DNA of 62,783 bases, from assembly GCF_003143995.1 (NCBI RefSeq), contig NZ_QFWG01000011.1, positions 1 through 62,783 of the forward strand. Direction: 5' to 3'. The DNA is from Pseudoglutamicibacter cumminsii (GTDB lineage: Bacteria > Actinomycetota > Actinomycetes > Actinomycetales > Micrococcaceae). The notes beneath the pieces were generated by a model that made no database searches, was not told the DNA's origin, and saw only the letters and a program-made list of their open reading frames with translations. Positions 31,506 to 39,943 of this stretch are shown piece by piece; the first letter of the stretch is position 1; each line of letters opens with the position of its first letter. The translations under genes and the position numbers were made by a program.

Positions 31506-34500
31506 ATGTATTTGAAATCCCTCACGGTCCGCGGCTTTAAGTCTTTTGCTTCCGCGACCAGTTTCGACTTTGAACCCGGCATCACAGCCGTGGTGGGCCC
31601 GAACGGGTCAGGTAAGTCGAACGTCGTGGATGCGCTCGCGTGGGTCATGGGTGAGCAGGGCGCTAAAACGTTGCGAGGCGGAAGCATGGAGGACGTGATT
31701 TTCGCGGGCACGAGTTCGCGGCAAGCGCTGGGGCGCGCGCACGTCACGTTGACGATCGACAACTCGGACGGCGCGTTGCCGATCGAGTACACCGAGGTCA
31801 CGATCTCCCGCACGCTGTTCCGTTCGGGCGGGTCCGAATATGCGATCAACGGCTCACCCGTGCGATTGCTGGATATTCAGGAGCTGCTCTCGGATTCCGG
31901 CTTGGGCCGTGAGATGCACGTGATCGTGGGGCAGGGGCAGCTCGATAAGATCCTGAGGGCAAGCGCGGAGGAGCGCCGCGGTTTCATCGAGGAAGCTGCG
32001 GGCATCTTGAAGCATCGGCGCCGTAAAGAGAAGACTCTGCGGAAGCTGGACTCGACGCAGGCGAATCTCAACCGGCTTGAGGACCTCGTCAAGGAGATCG
32101 CTCGCCAGCTGAAGCCTTTGGGGCGGCAGGCTGATACCGCGCGGCGTGCTCGGAGCGTGCAAGCGCGGTTGCGGGACGCGAAGTCGCGTTTGCTTGCCGA
32201 CGATGTTGTGGCTCTGATGAACGAGGCCGAGTCGGCGGCGGCTCGCAAGGCTGATCTTGATGAGGCACAGAAGCAGGCGCGCGAGTCTGTGGATGCTGCT
32301 GGCCGGTTGGTTTCTGAGGCTGAGGTTGGTGCGTCGAAGGCGGTTCCGGCGGCGGCTTCGGCGCGAGAGACGTGGTATGAGCTGTCTCAGCTGAGTGAGC
32401 GTTACGCGGGTCTTTTGCGCGTTGCGGAGGAGCGGCAACGGCTTTTGGGGCAGCCGCTTGAGCGCTCGAATGTGGGCGAAGATCCGGATGTTTTGGAACA
32501 GCGGGCGCAAGCGACTGATGCGGAGGCCGATGAGGCCGATGCCGCGGTGGTTTCCGCGCGGGAGGCGCTTGATACTGCCGGTGCGGAACGGGTCGAAGCT
32601 GAGGCGAAACAGCAGGCCGAGAATGATCGTTTGACTGCGTTGTTGCGGGCTGTTGCGGACCGTCGTGAGGGTTTGGCTCGGCTTGCTGGCCAGGTGGGTA
32701 CGGCTCGTCAGCGGCTCGAGTCTGCGGTGGGTGAGCGTGAGCGCGCGGTTGAGGCGCGTGATGCGGCGCAGGCGCGTAGTGCCGAGGCCAAGGGCCACAT
32801 GGACGAGGCGCAGGCCGCAGCGGATGAAGCTCGCGAGGCCACGGTTGAGCCGTTGGCGCGTGTGCCTGAAGCGCAAAAGGCGCTGGATGAGGCTAAGGCC
32901 GCGTTGCAGTCGGCTCGTGATGCGTTGAACACGGCGCGCCAGCGCCGGGCCGGCCTTGAGGCCCGCGTTGCTGTTTTGGCCGAGACGACGCAGTCGCAGG
33001 CCGGTGCGGGAGCATTGCTTGAAGGGCATGAAGACGCCCTGCTGGACGTTTTAAGCGACCGCTTGACGGTTGAGCCGGGCTTTGAGGCGGCCGTTAAGGC
33101 TGCGTTGCAGGGCGCTGATGAGGGTTTGGTCGCCGTGGCTGCTGTGACGCTCGAGCAGATCGCGGATGCCTCCGCAGCTGGCACCGAGGGTTCGGTGACG
33201 TTGCTGCACACCGTGGGGGAGCATCGTGCTGTGTCCCTGCCCTCCGGTGTGCGTAGCGTCGTCGACGTGGTGGGTACCAAGCCTGGGGATGAGCGGCTTG
33301 TGCAGGCCCTGTTGGGTTCGGTCGCCCTGGTGGATACGGATGCTGAAGCTCGCCGCGTGGTGTCTGAATCCGGTTGCATCGCGGTAACGGTTGCGGGGCA
33401 TCGGTGGTCGCGTGCGGGTGTTGTGATTGGCGCTGGCGACGGTGCCGGTGCGTTGGCGCGCGTGCGTTCGCTGGAAATCGCGCGGGAGGAGCTTGCCGAG
33501 GCTGAAGTGGTGTGTGAATCGGCTGAAGCTGAGGTCGAGCGCGCTCAGCCGGTGGTGCAGAAGGCGCAAACAGAGCTGGCAACAGCGCAGGAAGCGGCTC
33601 GCCAAGCGACTGATGCTTCGCGCACTGCGGCCTCGCGTGTCGAGCGTTTGACGTCGTTAGCGGCGCAGGCCGATGCGGATGTTGAGCGGCATGCGGATGC
33701 GTATGTCGCTGCTGATGCCGCGGTTGACAAGGCGCGGGTTGCGCTTGCGGAGCTGAATGATCGTTTGACTGTGGCGCAGGATGTTCCAGAGGAGGCTGAG
33801 CCGTCCACGGCTGAGCGTGACCGGCTAGCTGAGGCGGCGTCGCAAGCTCGTGAGGCTGAGACACAGGCGCGGTTGGCGGTGCGCGAGGCGGAGGAACTTG
33901 CGCGGAAGCTTCGGGACCGAGCCCATTCACAGCGCCGTGCGGCACGGGCTGAGCGTGCAGCACGAGAGGAAGCGCAACGTCGGGCGGCGCGGCGTGCGGC
34001 CCAGGCTAAGAAAGCTGAGACGGTGGCTCAGCGAGTGCGGACTGCACAGGGTCTCTTGGCTCGTTCCGTTGAGGCTGCGCAGGTGCGCGTTGAGGAAGCT
34101 GAGGAAGCGGTGCGTCGCTGTAACGCGCAGCTTGAGACAGCACGCGGCTCGCTTGCGAAGGCGCAGGCTCGGCTGTCCGAGTTGCGGGATGAATCGCACA
34201 AGACCGAGATCGATCAGGCCGAACGTCAGGCGCGGTACGAGGCGCTTGAAGAAAAGGCGTTGTCTGAGGTTTCGATGACCCCGGACCACCTCGTTGAGCA
34301 CTTTGGCCCGCATCTTCCGGTGCCTTCGGATTTCTCCGACTCGTCGGACCCGTGGGCCGAGCTGCGGCAAGAGGTGGATGAGGACGGCAACCCGGTGGAT
34401 GGCGAGCCGTTCGACCGTGAGGTTCAGCTCAAGCGTCTGAAACAGGCAGAGCGCGACCTTCAGGCTCTGGGCAAGGTCAATCCGTTGGCTTTGGAAGAGT

Positions 34501-35090
34501 TCGCGGCGCTTGAGGAACGGCATCAGTATTTGGTGGGGCAAGTCCAGGACTTGACGAACACCCGCGCCGAGCTGTTGAAGCTCATCGACGAAGTGGATCA
34601 GCACGTGCAGACGGTCTTCGCTGATGCGTTTGCTGATACCGCTAAAGAGTTCACGGCGATCTTCAGTCGTTTGTTCCCGGGTGGTGAGGGCAAGCTCACG
34701 CTCACCGACCCGTCGGACATGCTGACGACCGGCATCGAGGTTGAAGCGCGGCCGGCAGGAAAGAAGGTCAAGCGACTTTCGCTGTTGTCCGGTGGTGAAC
34801 GATCGCTTACCGCTCTTGCGATGTTGATCGCGATTTTCAAGGCGCGTCCGTCGCCTTTCTATGTCATGGACGAGGTCGAGGCGGCGCTTGATGAACGCAA
34901 CTTGCTGCGCCTGCTCGAGGTGTTCAAGGATCTCCAGGAGGCCTCGCAGCTGATCATCATCACGCACCAGAAGCACACGATGGACATCGCGGACGCGCTG
35001 TATGGTGTTTCGATGCGCGGCGATGGCGTGAGTCACGTGGTTTCGCAGCGGATCGCGGCCGGCGGCATGGATTCCGCTGATACGGCGTAG
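31506..35090 (+). CDS. smc: Chromosome segregation protein SMC
   Basis: A 1,194-residue SMC protein: N-terminal ATPase half with Walker A VVGPNGSGKSNVVDAL, two long coiled coils very rich in Ala, Glu, Arg and Gln (about 170-500 and 670-1000), a hinge near 515-650 (LSDRLTVEPGFEAAVKAAL and following), and the C-terminal half with LSGGERSLTALAMLIA and Walker B FYVMDEVEAALDERN. With ScpAB, not in this window, it forms the condensin that organises the chromosome. ATG 31506 is chosen because the protein begins MYLKSLTVRGFKSF, the family start; an ORF reaching into mutM is only an extension. It converges on the MFS gene. Confidence 0.95.
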   Translation: MYLKSLTVRGFKSFASATSFDFEPGITAVVGPNGSGKSNVVDALAWVMGEQGAKTLRGGSMEDVIFAGTSSRQALGRAHVTLTIDNSDGALPIEYTEVTISRTLFRSGGSEYAINGSPVRLLDIQELLSDSGLGREMHVIVGQGQLDKILRASAEERRGFIEEAAGILKHRRRKEKTLRKLDSTQANLNRLEDLVKEIARQLKPLGRQADTARRARSVQARLRDAKSRLLADDVVALMNEAESAAARKADLDEAQKQARESVDAAGRLVSEAEVGASKAVPAAASARETWYELSQLSERYAGLLRVAEERQRLLGQPLERSNVGEDPDVLEQRAQATDAEADEADAAVVSAREALDTAGAERVEAEAKQQAENDRLTALLRAVADRREGLARLAGQVGTARQRLESAVGERERAVEARDAAQARSAEAKGHMDEAQAAADEAREATVEPLARVPEAQKALDEAKAALQSARDALNTARQRRAGLEARVAVLAETTQSQAGAGALLEGHEDALLDVLSDRLTVEPGFEAAVKAALQGADEGLVAVAAVTLEQIADASAAGTEGSVTLLHTVGEHRAVSLPSGVRSVVDVVGTKPGDERLVQALLGSVALVDTDAEARRVVSESGCIAVTVAGHRWSRAGVVIGAGDGAGALARVRSLEIAREELAEAEVVCESAEAEVERAQPVVQKAQTELATAQEAARQATDASRTAASRVERLTSLAAQADADVERHADAYVAADAAVDKARVALAELNDRLTVAQDVPEEAEPSTAERDRLAEAASQAREAETQARLAVREAEELARKLRDRAHSQRRAARAERAAREEAQRRAARRAAQAKKAETVAQRVRTAQGLLARSVEAAQVRVEEAEEAVRRCNAQLETARGSLAKAQARLSELRDESHKTEIDQAERQARYEALEEKALSEVSMTPDHLVEHFGPHLPVPSDFSDSSDPWAELRQEVDEDGNPVDGEPFDREVQLKRLKQAERDLQALGKVNPLALEEFAALEERHQYLVGQVQDLTNTRAELLKLIDEVDQHVQTVFADAFADTAKEFTAIFSRLFPGGEGKLTLTDPSDMLTTGIEVEARPAGKKVKRLSLLSGGERSLTALAMLIAIFKARPSPFYVMDEVEAALDERNLLRLLEVFKDLQEASQLIIITHQKHTMDIADALYGVSMRGDGVSHVVSQRIAAGGMDSADTA

Positions 35091-35115
35091 GCGCTGACTC
35101 AGCTCTTGCCCAGCC

Positions 35116-36366
35116 TCACGAACCCTTGCGTGGCGTGACTTCTGTGTGGTCGATGCTTTGCCGTGGAGCCACCAGAATCCATGCGATGACTCCGATGCCC
35201 ATGATGACACCTGAGAGTATGAAGGCCCAGCTGAATCCGAAGTGATCTGCGATCCATCCGGCGATGAGCGGAGCGATCATCGCGGGGAGGTCGGCTGCCA
35301 TCTGGAACATCGACATCACGCGGCCGGCGTGGTGTTCCGGCCCCACGATGTCGGCTACCGCGGCTTGCTGGGCGGGGTTGAAGATTCCGGTTCCGAAACC
35401 CGAGAGTAGGGACAGCACAACAAGCAACGCGAGGTTAGGGGAGAGGCCGATGGCCGCGGAACATACAGCGGCGAGGCTCAGCCCGATGATGATGGGGCGG
35501 CGGCGCCCTACGCGGTCCGACCAGCGGCCGCTGAAGGTCAGTGCGGCGGCGTTGCCTGCCGCAAAACACGTCATGACAAGCCCAACGGCGAGAGGATCGA
35601 GACCGAGTACTTGGGCGGCGAAGAGCGGGACGATCGCGACGCGTACGCCGAACGACATCCAGCCGTTGCCGAAGTTGGAGAGCAAGGCGGCACGGTATTT
35701 CGGGTTGGCGAGGGCGTCCGCAAGGCTGTACGGGGGCAGGTTGTGGCGTTCGCGCGGCTGTCCTTGGCGTCCGCGGGAGCTGACCAGGAAGTAGAAAACG
35801 ACGAGCGACGCCGCGATGAGTGAGCCGCCGTAGATGAAGAACGGCACACGGTAGCCCAGCGGGGCGAGCAAACCGCCAACGAGTGGTCCGCACACGTTAC
35901 CGATGAGGAAAGCGCCACCGTAGAGGCCAGCGATGCGGCCGCGGATATCTGGCGGCGAGGTCCGGGCAATAAAGCTCGAGGCAGCGACCGTGAACGTAAC
36001 TGAGCCGATGCCACCGATGCCTCGCCCCACGATCAAGGTCCAATAGTTGGGTGCTAGCCCGCACGCGATGGTTGAGAGCGCCACGATCATGACACCGAGC
36101 ACGTACGCTCCAGGTTCGCCAAGCTTTTCAGACACCCCGCCCGCGAATGGCGCGAAACCCAGGCGAGTGAAAGCAAACACCGAGACGATGGCCGCGGCCA
36201 TCATGTGATTCACAGCGAAGCTTGAGGCGTATTGGGGCAGGATCGGGGCGATCAAACCGAAACCCAGCGCGATCAGAAGCGCGCCGGCGATGAGGACTTT
36301 AATCTCGTTGGGGACCGGCGTTGATGGCGGTGGTGTTGTGGGGCGAGGAGGGAGGGTGCGAGCCAT
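35116..36366 (-). CDS. Major facilitator superfamily transporter (drug-efflux type)
   Basis: A 416-residue protein with 12 predicted membrane helices. It shows loop motif A after helix 2 (GVSEKLGEPG, degenerate), GRGIGGIGSVTFTVAAS in helix 5, and a second motif A after helix 8 (SGRWSDRVGRRRP). This fits the 12-helix drug:proton antiporter group; the substrate cannot be told. The cytoplasmic N-terminus is proline-rich (LPPRPTTPPPSTPVP). ATG 36366 is used, with 36387 as an upstream alternative; neither has a clear ribosome site. It is transcribed away from the OatA-like gene and towards smc, with 25 bases between the stops. Confidence 0.85.
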   Translation of the reverse strand: MARTLPPRPTTPPPSTPVPNEIKVLIAGALLIALGFGLIAPILPQYASSFAVNHMMAAAIVSVFAFTRLGFAPFAGGVSEKLGEPGAYVLGVMIVALSTIACGLAPNYWTLIVGRGIGGIGSVTFTVAASSFIARTSPPDIRGRIAGLYGGAFLIGNVCGPLVGGLLAPLGYRVPFFIYGGSLIAASLVVFYFLVSSRGRQGQPRERHNLPPYSLADALANPKYRAALLSNFGNGWMSFGVRVAIVPLFAAQVLGLDPLAVGLVMTCFAAGNAAALTFSGRWSDRVGRRRPIIIGLSLAAVCSAAIGLSPNLALLVVLSLLSGFGTGIFNPAQQAAVADIVGPEHHAGRVMSMFQMAADLPAMIAPLIAGWIADHFGFSWAFILSGVIMGIGVIAWILVAPRQSIDHTEVTPRKGS

Positions 36367-36493
36367 GATATTTCGATCGTAGATCATGCCTATCGCAACG
36401 AGATCATAACGATTCCTGGGAGTTGTGTATCAATGCGATATCAACGCCTGTTAATGGCATGGGAAACATCGCGTGCTTTGTATCGTGGATTAG

Positions 36494-36527
36494 CTCGTGT
36501 TGAGTGTCGACTCGTGTTTAGCGTCGA
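36494..36527 (+). repeat. Two 17-bp tandem repeats before the OatA-like gene
   Basis: CTCGTGTTGAGTGTCGA (36494-36510) and CTCGTGTTTAGCGTCGA (36511-36527) differ at two bases and end directly at the ribosome binding site of the next gene. Confidence 0.75.
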
Positions 36528-36539
36528 AAGGTGTGTCAA

Positions 36540-38579
36540 GTGAGCCAAGTCATCAGCGTTGAACCCCGTGAGCCTTCTCAAGGTTTCGGGGCGCCAGGCC
36601 GCACCGCTAGCGGCCATCAGCGCAATTTTGTGCTGGACGCGATGCGCGCCCTCGCGGTGCTCTTGGTTATCGCTTATCACGTGGCTCCTGCTTCGGTTCC
36701 GGCAGGCTACCTCGGTGTTGACTTGTTCTTCGTTTTGTCGGGTTATCTGATTACGTCGAGCTTGTTGCGCCGCACGTCGCACCTGTACGTCGAGTCGGGC
36801 ACCCGGCGTGCTCGTTTGAAGGGGTTCTTCGGCAAGTTCTATCTGGGTCGTTTGCGGCGTTTGGTGCCTGCGGCGATCTTGATGTTGATCGTGATCGTCC
36901 CTTTGACGCTTTTGTCGCACCCGGATGTGCGTCTGCATTTGGGGCGGCAGGTTGCCGGCGCTCTGACGGCTACCGCGAACTGGGTCCAGTTGGCAGCGGG
37001 TGTTTCGTATTTTGATCAGGATCAGCCGCAGCTTCTGAATCACATGTGGTCGCTCGCGATTGAGGAGCAGTTCTATCTGTTCTGGCCGATCATCATTATC
37101 GGCTTGTCCTACATCGGCGTACATACTGCGTCGAAGCGTGTTTCGCTGCATCGAACGGTAGGGATTGTGGCGTTGGTCGTCGCGGTCGCATCCGGGATTT
37201 CGATGGCCGTGACGTACTCGCTGACCCAGAACTTCGACCAGGCGTACCTCAACACGCTGACGCACTGCTTCGGTTTGTTGCTCGGTGCGGTGGTTGCGTG
37301 TATTCCGCGGGATCTTCAGCTGGGTCGGGGCCTGCGTTTCGCTGTGACGGCGGGTTCGTGGGCTCTGTTGGCCGTGGGCGTCGTGGTTTTGAAGGAGCAG
37401 ACCGCGATCACCCAGTTGGGTGGCATGTTCGTCTTTTCGGTCGCGGCCGCCGGCGCTGTTCTGATGGGTAGGACGGGCAAGCAGGCTCATTGGCAACCGC
37501 GCGGCTTGATCGCGGCTGGTTTGCGGTGGACCGCTGAGCGCTCGTATGCGATGTATCTCTGGCACTGGCCGATGGTCGTGCTGGTGGCTTCGTGGATGCC
37601 TGACCCTAATGGTGGCGAAGTTGAGCTTCCGCTGTTGCTTGCTCGCGCATCGTTGGTTGTTGTTGTGACGTTTGTGTTGTCCGCGGTTTCGTACCGTTGG
37701 GTTGAGCAGCCGATTTTGAAGCATGGATATCGGGTGTGGTGGGCCGAGTTGAAGGCTCGTGTTTCGCGCGCAGCTGCGTGGTCGTGGGGCAGCGCGGTCG
37801 CGATTTTAGTGATTCTTGCTTTGGTTGCGGTTGCTACGGCGCCCGCTAAGACCGAGCAGCAGAAGCGTCTTGAAGCTCTGGCTGCACAGGCGCAGGCTTT
37901 GGACCCTGAAGGTCCGGGCATGGACGATGCTCCTGCTGGCGAAGAGCCGAAGCCGGGCTCGGATGAGGATCAAGAAAAGCCAGCCGACAAGGAGAAGCCG
38001 GCAGAGTCTGAAAAGCCGGCGGAATCCGACAAGCCAGCCGATAAGGATAAGCCGGCCGATAAGGATAAGCCGGAGAAGGGCTCGACTGACAAGGCCACCC
38101 CATCCGTCCCGTCGCAGAAGGTCACGTTCATCGGTGACTCGGTGACGCTCGCTTCGGTTCCTGCGATCCGCCAGGTCTACCCGAAGTCTCCGGTGCAGGC
38201 GACTGTCGGTATGCACATTTGGGACGCTCCGGATGTGGTTCGCAAACTCAAGGCTCAGGGCAAGCTCGGTGAGTATGTCGTTTTGGGCTTGGGCACGAAC
38301 TCGACGTTCACTCCGGCGCAGCTCGGTGAGCTTCTCAATATTGCGGGAAAGAACACCAAGTTCATTTTGGTGATGCCATACGGCGATCGCGAGTGGATTC
38401 CGCAAGCGCGTAAGAGCATTGCCGCGTTCGCTAAGGACAATCCGGAGAAGGTACGCGTGGCTCACTGGGATCAGGTCGCGGTCAACGCTACCGACATCGC
38501 TTCGGACGGCATTCACCCTGGCCCTGAGTCTGCCATGATGTGGGTCAACGAGGTCACGAAGGCGTTGAACTCCTTTTAG
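36540..38579 (+). CDS. OatA-like O-acetyltransferase (acyltransferase 3 plus SGNH domain)
   Basis: A 679-residue protein with two domains. The N-terminal acyltransferase 3 domain (about 25-400) has roughly ten helices, with RALAVLLVIAYHV, GVDLFFVLSGYLIT and NHMWSLAIEEQFYLFWPI. A Lys/Pro/Glu-rich outside linker (about 455-520) with repeated EKPAES and KDKPAD units joins it to an SGNH-type domain with FIGDSVTLASVP (Ser), LGLGTNSTF and DGIHP (Asp/His). OatA passes acetyl groups to the outside and attaches them to muramic acid (lysozyme resistance) or to other wall polymers. GTG 36540 is chosen for its AAAGG eight bases upstream. The acceptor could be peptidoglycan or the polymer of the nearby locus. 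Confidence 0.9.
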   Translation: MSQVISVEPREPSQGFGAPGRTASGHQRNFVLDAMRALAVLLVIAYHVAPASVPAGYLGVDLFFVLSGYLITSSLLRRTSHLYVESGTRRARLKGFFGKFYLGRLRRLVPAAILMLIVIVPLTLLSHPDVRLHLGRQVAGALTATANWVQLAAGVSYFDQDQPQLLNHMWSLAIEEQFYLFWPIIIIGLSYIGVHTASKRVSLHRTVGIVALVVAVASGISMAVTYSLTQNFDQAYLNTLTHCFGLLLGAVVACIPRDLQLGRGLRFAVTAGSWALLAVGVVVLKEQTAITQLGGMFVFSVAAAGAVLMGRTGKQAHWQPRGLIAAGLRWTAERSYAMYLWHWPMVVLVASWMPDPNGGEVELPLLLARASLVVVVTFVLSAVSYRWVEQPILKHGYRVWWAELKARVSRAAAWSWGSAVAILVILALVAVATAPAKTEQQKRLEALAAQAQALDPEGPGMDDAPAGEEPKPGSDEDQEKPADKEKPAESEKPAESDKPADKDKPADKDKPEKGSTDKATPSVPSQKVTFIGDSVTLASVPAIRQVYPKSPVQATVGMHIWDAPDVVRKLKAQGKLGEYVVLGLGTNSTFTPAQLGELLNIAGKNTKFILVMPYGDREWIPQARKSIAAFAKDNPEKVRVAHWDQVAVNATDIASDGIHPGPESAMMWVNEVTKALNSF

Positions 38580-38619
38580 CTTGAGGCATTCGGCCCGCGG
38601 TCTGTGAGAAGCTAATGCT

Positions 38620-39819
38620 GTGAATAATGAACAGACTTTGTGGATCATTATCGGCATCGCGGCCGTGGTGCTCATCGCGGCGATCATCATCGCTGTGGTG
38701 GTGCGCTCACGCAAGACGCGTGTACCGCAGGCGCCTAAGACCTCTCAGGCCCCGGTTCGTGGGGCAGGTTCTGGCCCATCGGGGTCTGCCGATGTTGATA
38801 GCCCGCGGGCTCATTCGCCACCAGCTGGAGGCGTAGCGGTTGAGGATGCGCCTGCTGGGGAAGCGGCCGAGCCGGCTCCAGCATTTGACACCCCAGCGCC
38901 TGCCCAGGGGCGATTGGCGCGTTTGCGTGCGCGTCTGGTTCGCTCGAATAACGTTTTCGGTAAGGGTCTTTTGGCCCTGCTGTCCTCGGACAAGATCGAC
39001 GAGGATGTGTGGGACGAAGTTGAGATGACCCTCTTGGCTGCGGACCTCGGCACTGACGCTACGGATGAGCTCATCGCTAGCTTGCGTGAGCGCGTCAAGA
39101 TCGAAGGTTCCCGTTCTCCTGAACGGGTTCGTCAGATTTTGCATGAAGAGCTTTTGAAGATCGTTGACCCGACGATGGACCGCTCGCTTGATACCGAGCG
39201 CAAGGACGGCAAGCCGTCGGTCATCCTTGTGGTTGGCGTCAACGGTGTGGGTAAGACCACGACCATCGGTAAGATCGCCCGCGTTTTGGTCGCGGAAGAC
39301 AAGGACGTTCTGTTGGGCGCTGCCGACACGTTCCGTGCGGCGGCCGCTGATCAGCTGCAGACCTGGGGTTCCCGAGTGGGTGTGCCGACGGTTCGTTCGG
39401 ACAAGGACGGTGCGGATCCCGCATCGGTAGCTTTCGATGCGGTGGATAAGGGCATCGAGGCTGAGGTTGACACCGTCTTGGTGGACACCGCGGGACGCCT
39501 CCAGAACCGCTCGAACCTCATGGATGAGCTCGGCAAGATCAAGCGCGTCATCAACAAGCGTGCTGAGGTGCGCGAGGTACTGCTGGTTCTGGATGCGACG
39601 ACGGGCCAGAACGGTCTGAGCCAGGCCAAGGTTTTCTCTGAGGTCGTAGACGTCACCGGCATCGTTCTGACCAAGCTTGACGGCACGGCAAAGGGCGGCA
39701 TCGTTGTTGCCATCCAGCGTCAGTTGGGAGTTCCGGTCAAGTTGGTGGGCCTCGGCGAGGGCCCGGATGACCTAGCTCCGTTCGAACCGGAAGCGTTTGT
39801 GGAAGCGATTCTCGACTGA
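38620..39819 (+). CDS. ftsY: Signal recognition particle receptor FtsY
   Basis: FtsY docks ribosome-SRP complexes at the membrane. The 399-residue product starts with a membrane helix (LWIIIGIAAVVLIAAIIIAV) as in many actinobacteria, then an acidic Pro/Ala-rich A region (to about 105) and the NG GTPase domain. Visible motifs are GVNGVGKTTTIGKIA (G1), DTFRAAAADQL, DTAGRLQNRSNLMDEL (G3), TKLDGTAKGG (G4) and GLGEGPDDLAPF. GTG 38620 is the start. It stands 124 bases before ffh, so receptor and SRP protein lie side by side. Confidence 0.95.
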   Translation: MNNEQTLWIIIGIAAVVLIAAIIIAVVVRSRKTRVPQAPKTSQAPVRGAGSGPSGSADVDSPRAHSPPAGGVAVEDAPAGEAAEPAPAFDTPAPAQGRLARLRARLVRSNNVFGKGLLALLSSDKIDEDVWDEVEMTLLAADLGTDATDELIASLRERVKIEGSRSPERVRQILHEELLKIVDPTMDRSLDTERKDGKPSVILVVGVNGVGKTTTIGKIARVLVAEDKDVLLGAADTFRAAAADQLQTWGSRVGVPTVRSDKDGADPASVAFDAVDKGIEAEVDTVLVDTAGRLQNRSNLMDELGKIKRVINKRAEVREVLLVLDATTGQNGLSQAKVFSEVVDVTGIVLTKLDGTAKGGIVVAIQRQLGVPVKLVGLGEGPDDLAPFEPEAFVEAILD

Positions 39820-39868
39820 CATAACCACGCCGTCGCGGGCTCAGGCAGAAGCTGTGCCCCGAACGGGA

Positions 39869-39874
39869 TAAAAT
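39869..39874 (+). promoter_or_regulatory. Candidate -10 box upstream of ffh
   Basis: TAAAAT lies 69 bases before the ffh start in the ftsY-ffh spacer. No good -35 box is seen at the right distance. A small hairpin (GTAGG/CCTAC around 39896-39911) follows in the leader. Confidence 0.3.
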
Positions 39875-39943
39875 GGTAGGTCGACATGTAAACGTGTAGG
39901 CCTTCACCTACAGAAGTTCAACCAGATAAGCGAGCAGGACAAC

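Noticed and set aside
31854-33029. Long minus-strand frame of 391 codons opposite smc
   Set aside because: It is a low-complexity Arg/Leu-rich shadow of the smc coiled-coil region.
33927-35210. 427-codon minus-strand frame opposite the smc C-terminus
   Set aside because: It is a shadow of conserved SMC ATPase sequence; no independent support.
36441-37724. 427-codon minus-strand frame opposite the OatA-like gene
   Set aside because: It is rich in Arg, Gln and His with no membrane or domain pattern, while the plus strand encodes a clear acyltransferase 3 domain.
37970-38090. Short repeats in the OatA-like gene as a CRISPR-like array
   Set aside because: They are in-frame Lys/Pro codons of a protein linker, with no spacers. 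No CRISPR array is visible in the window.
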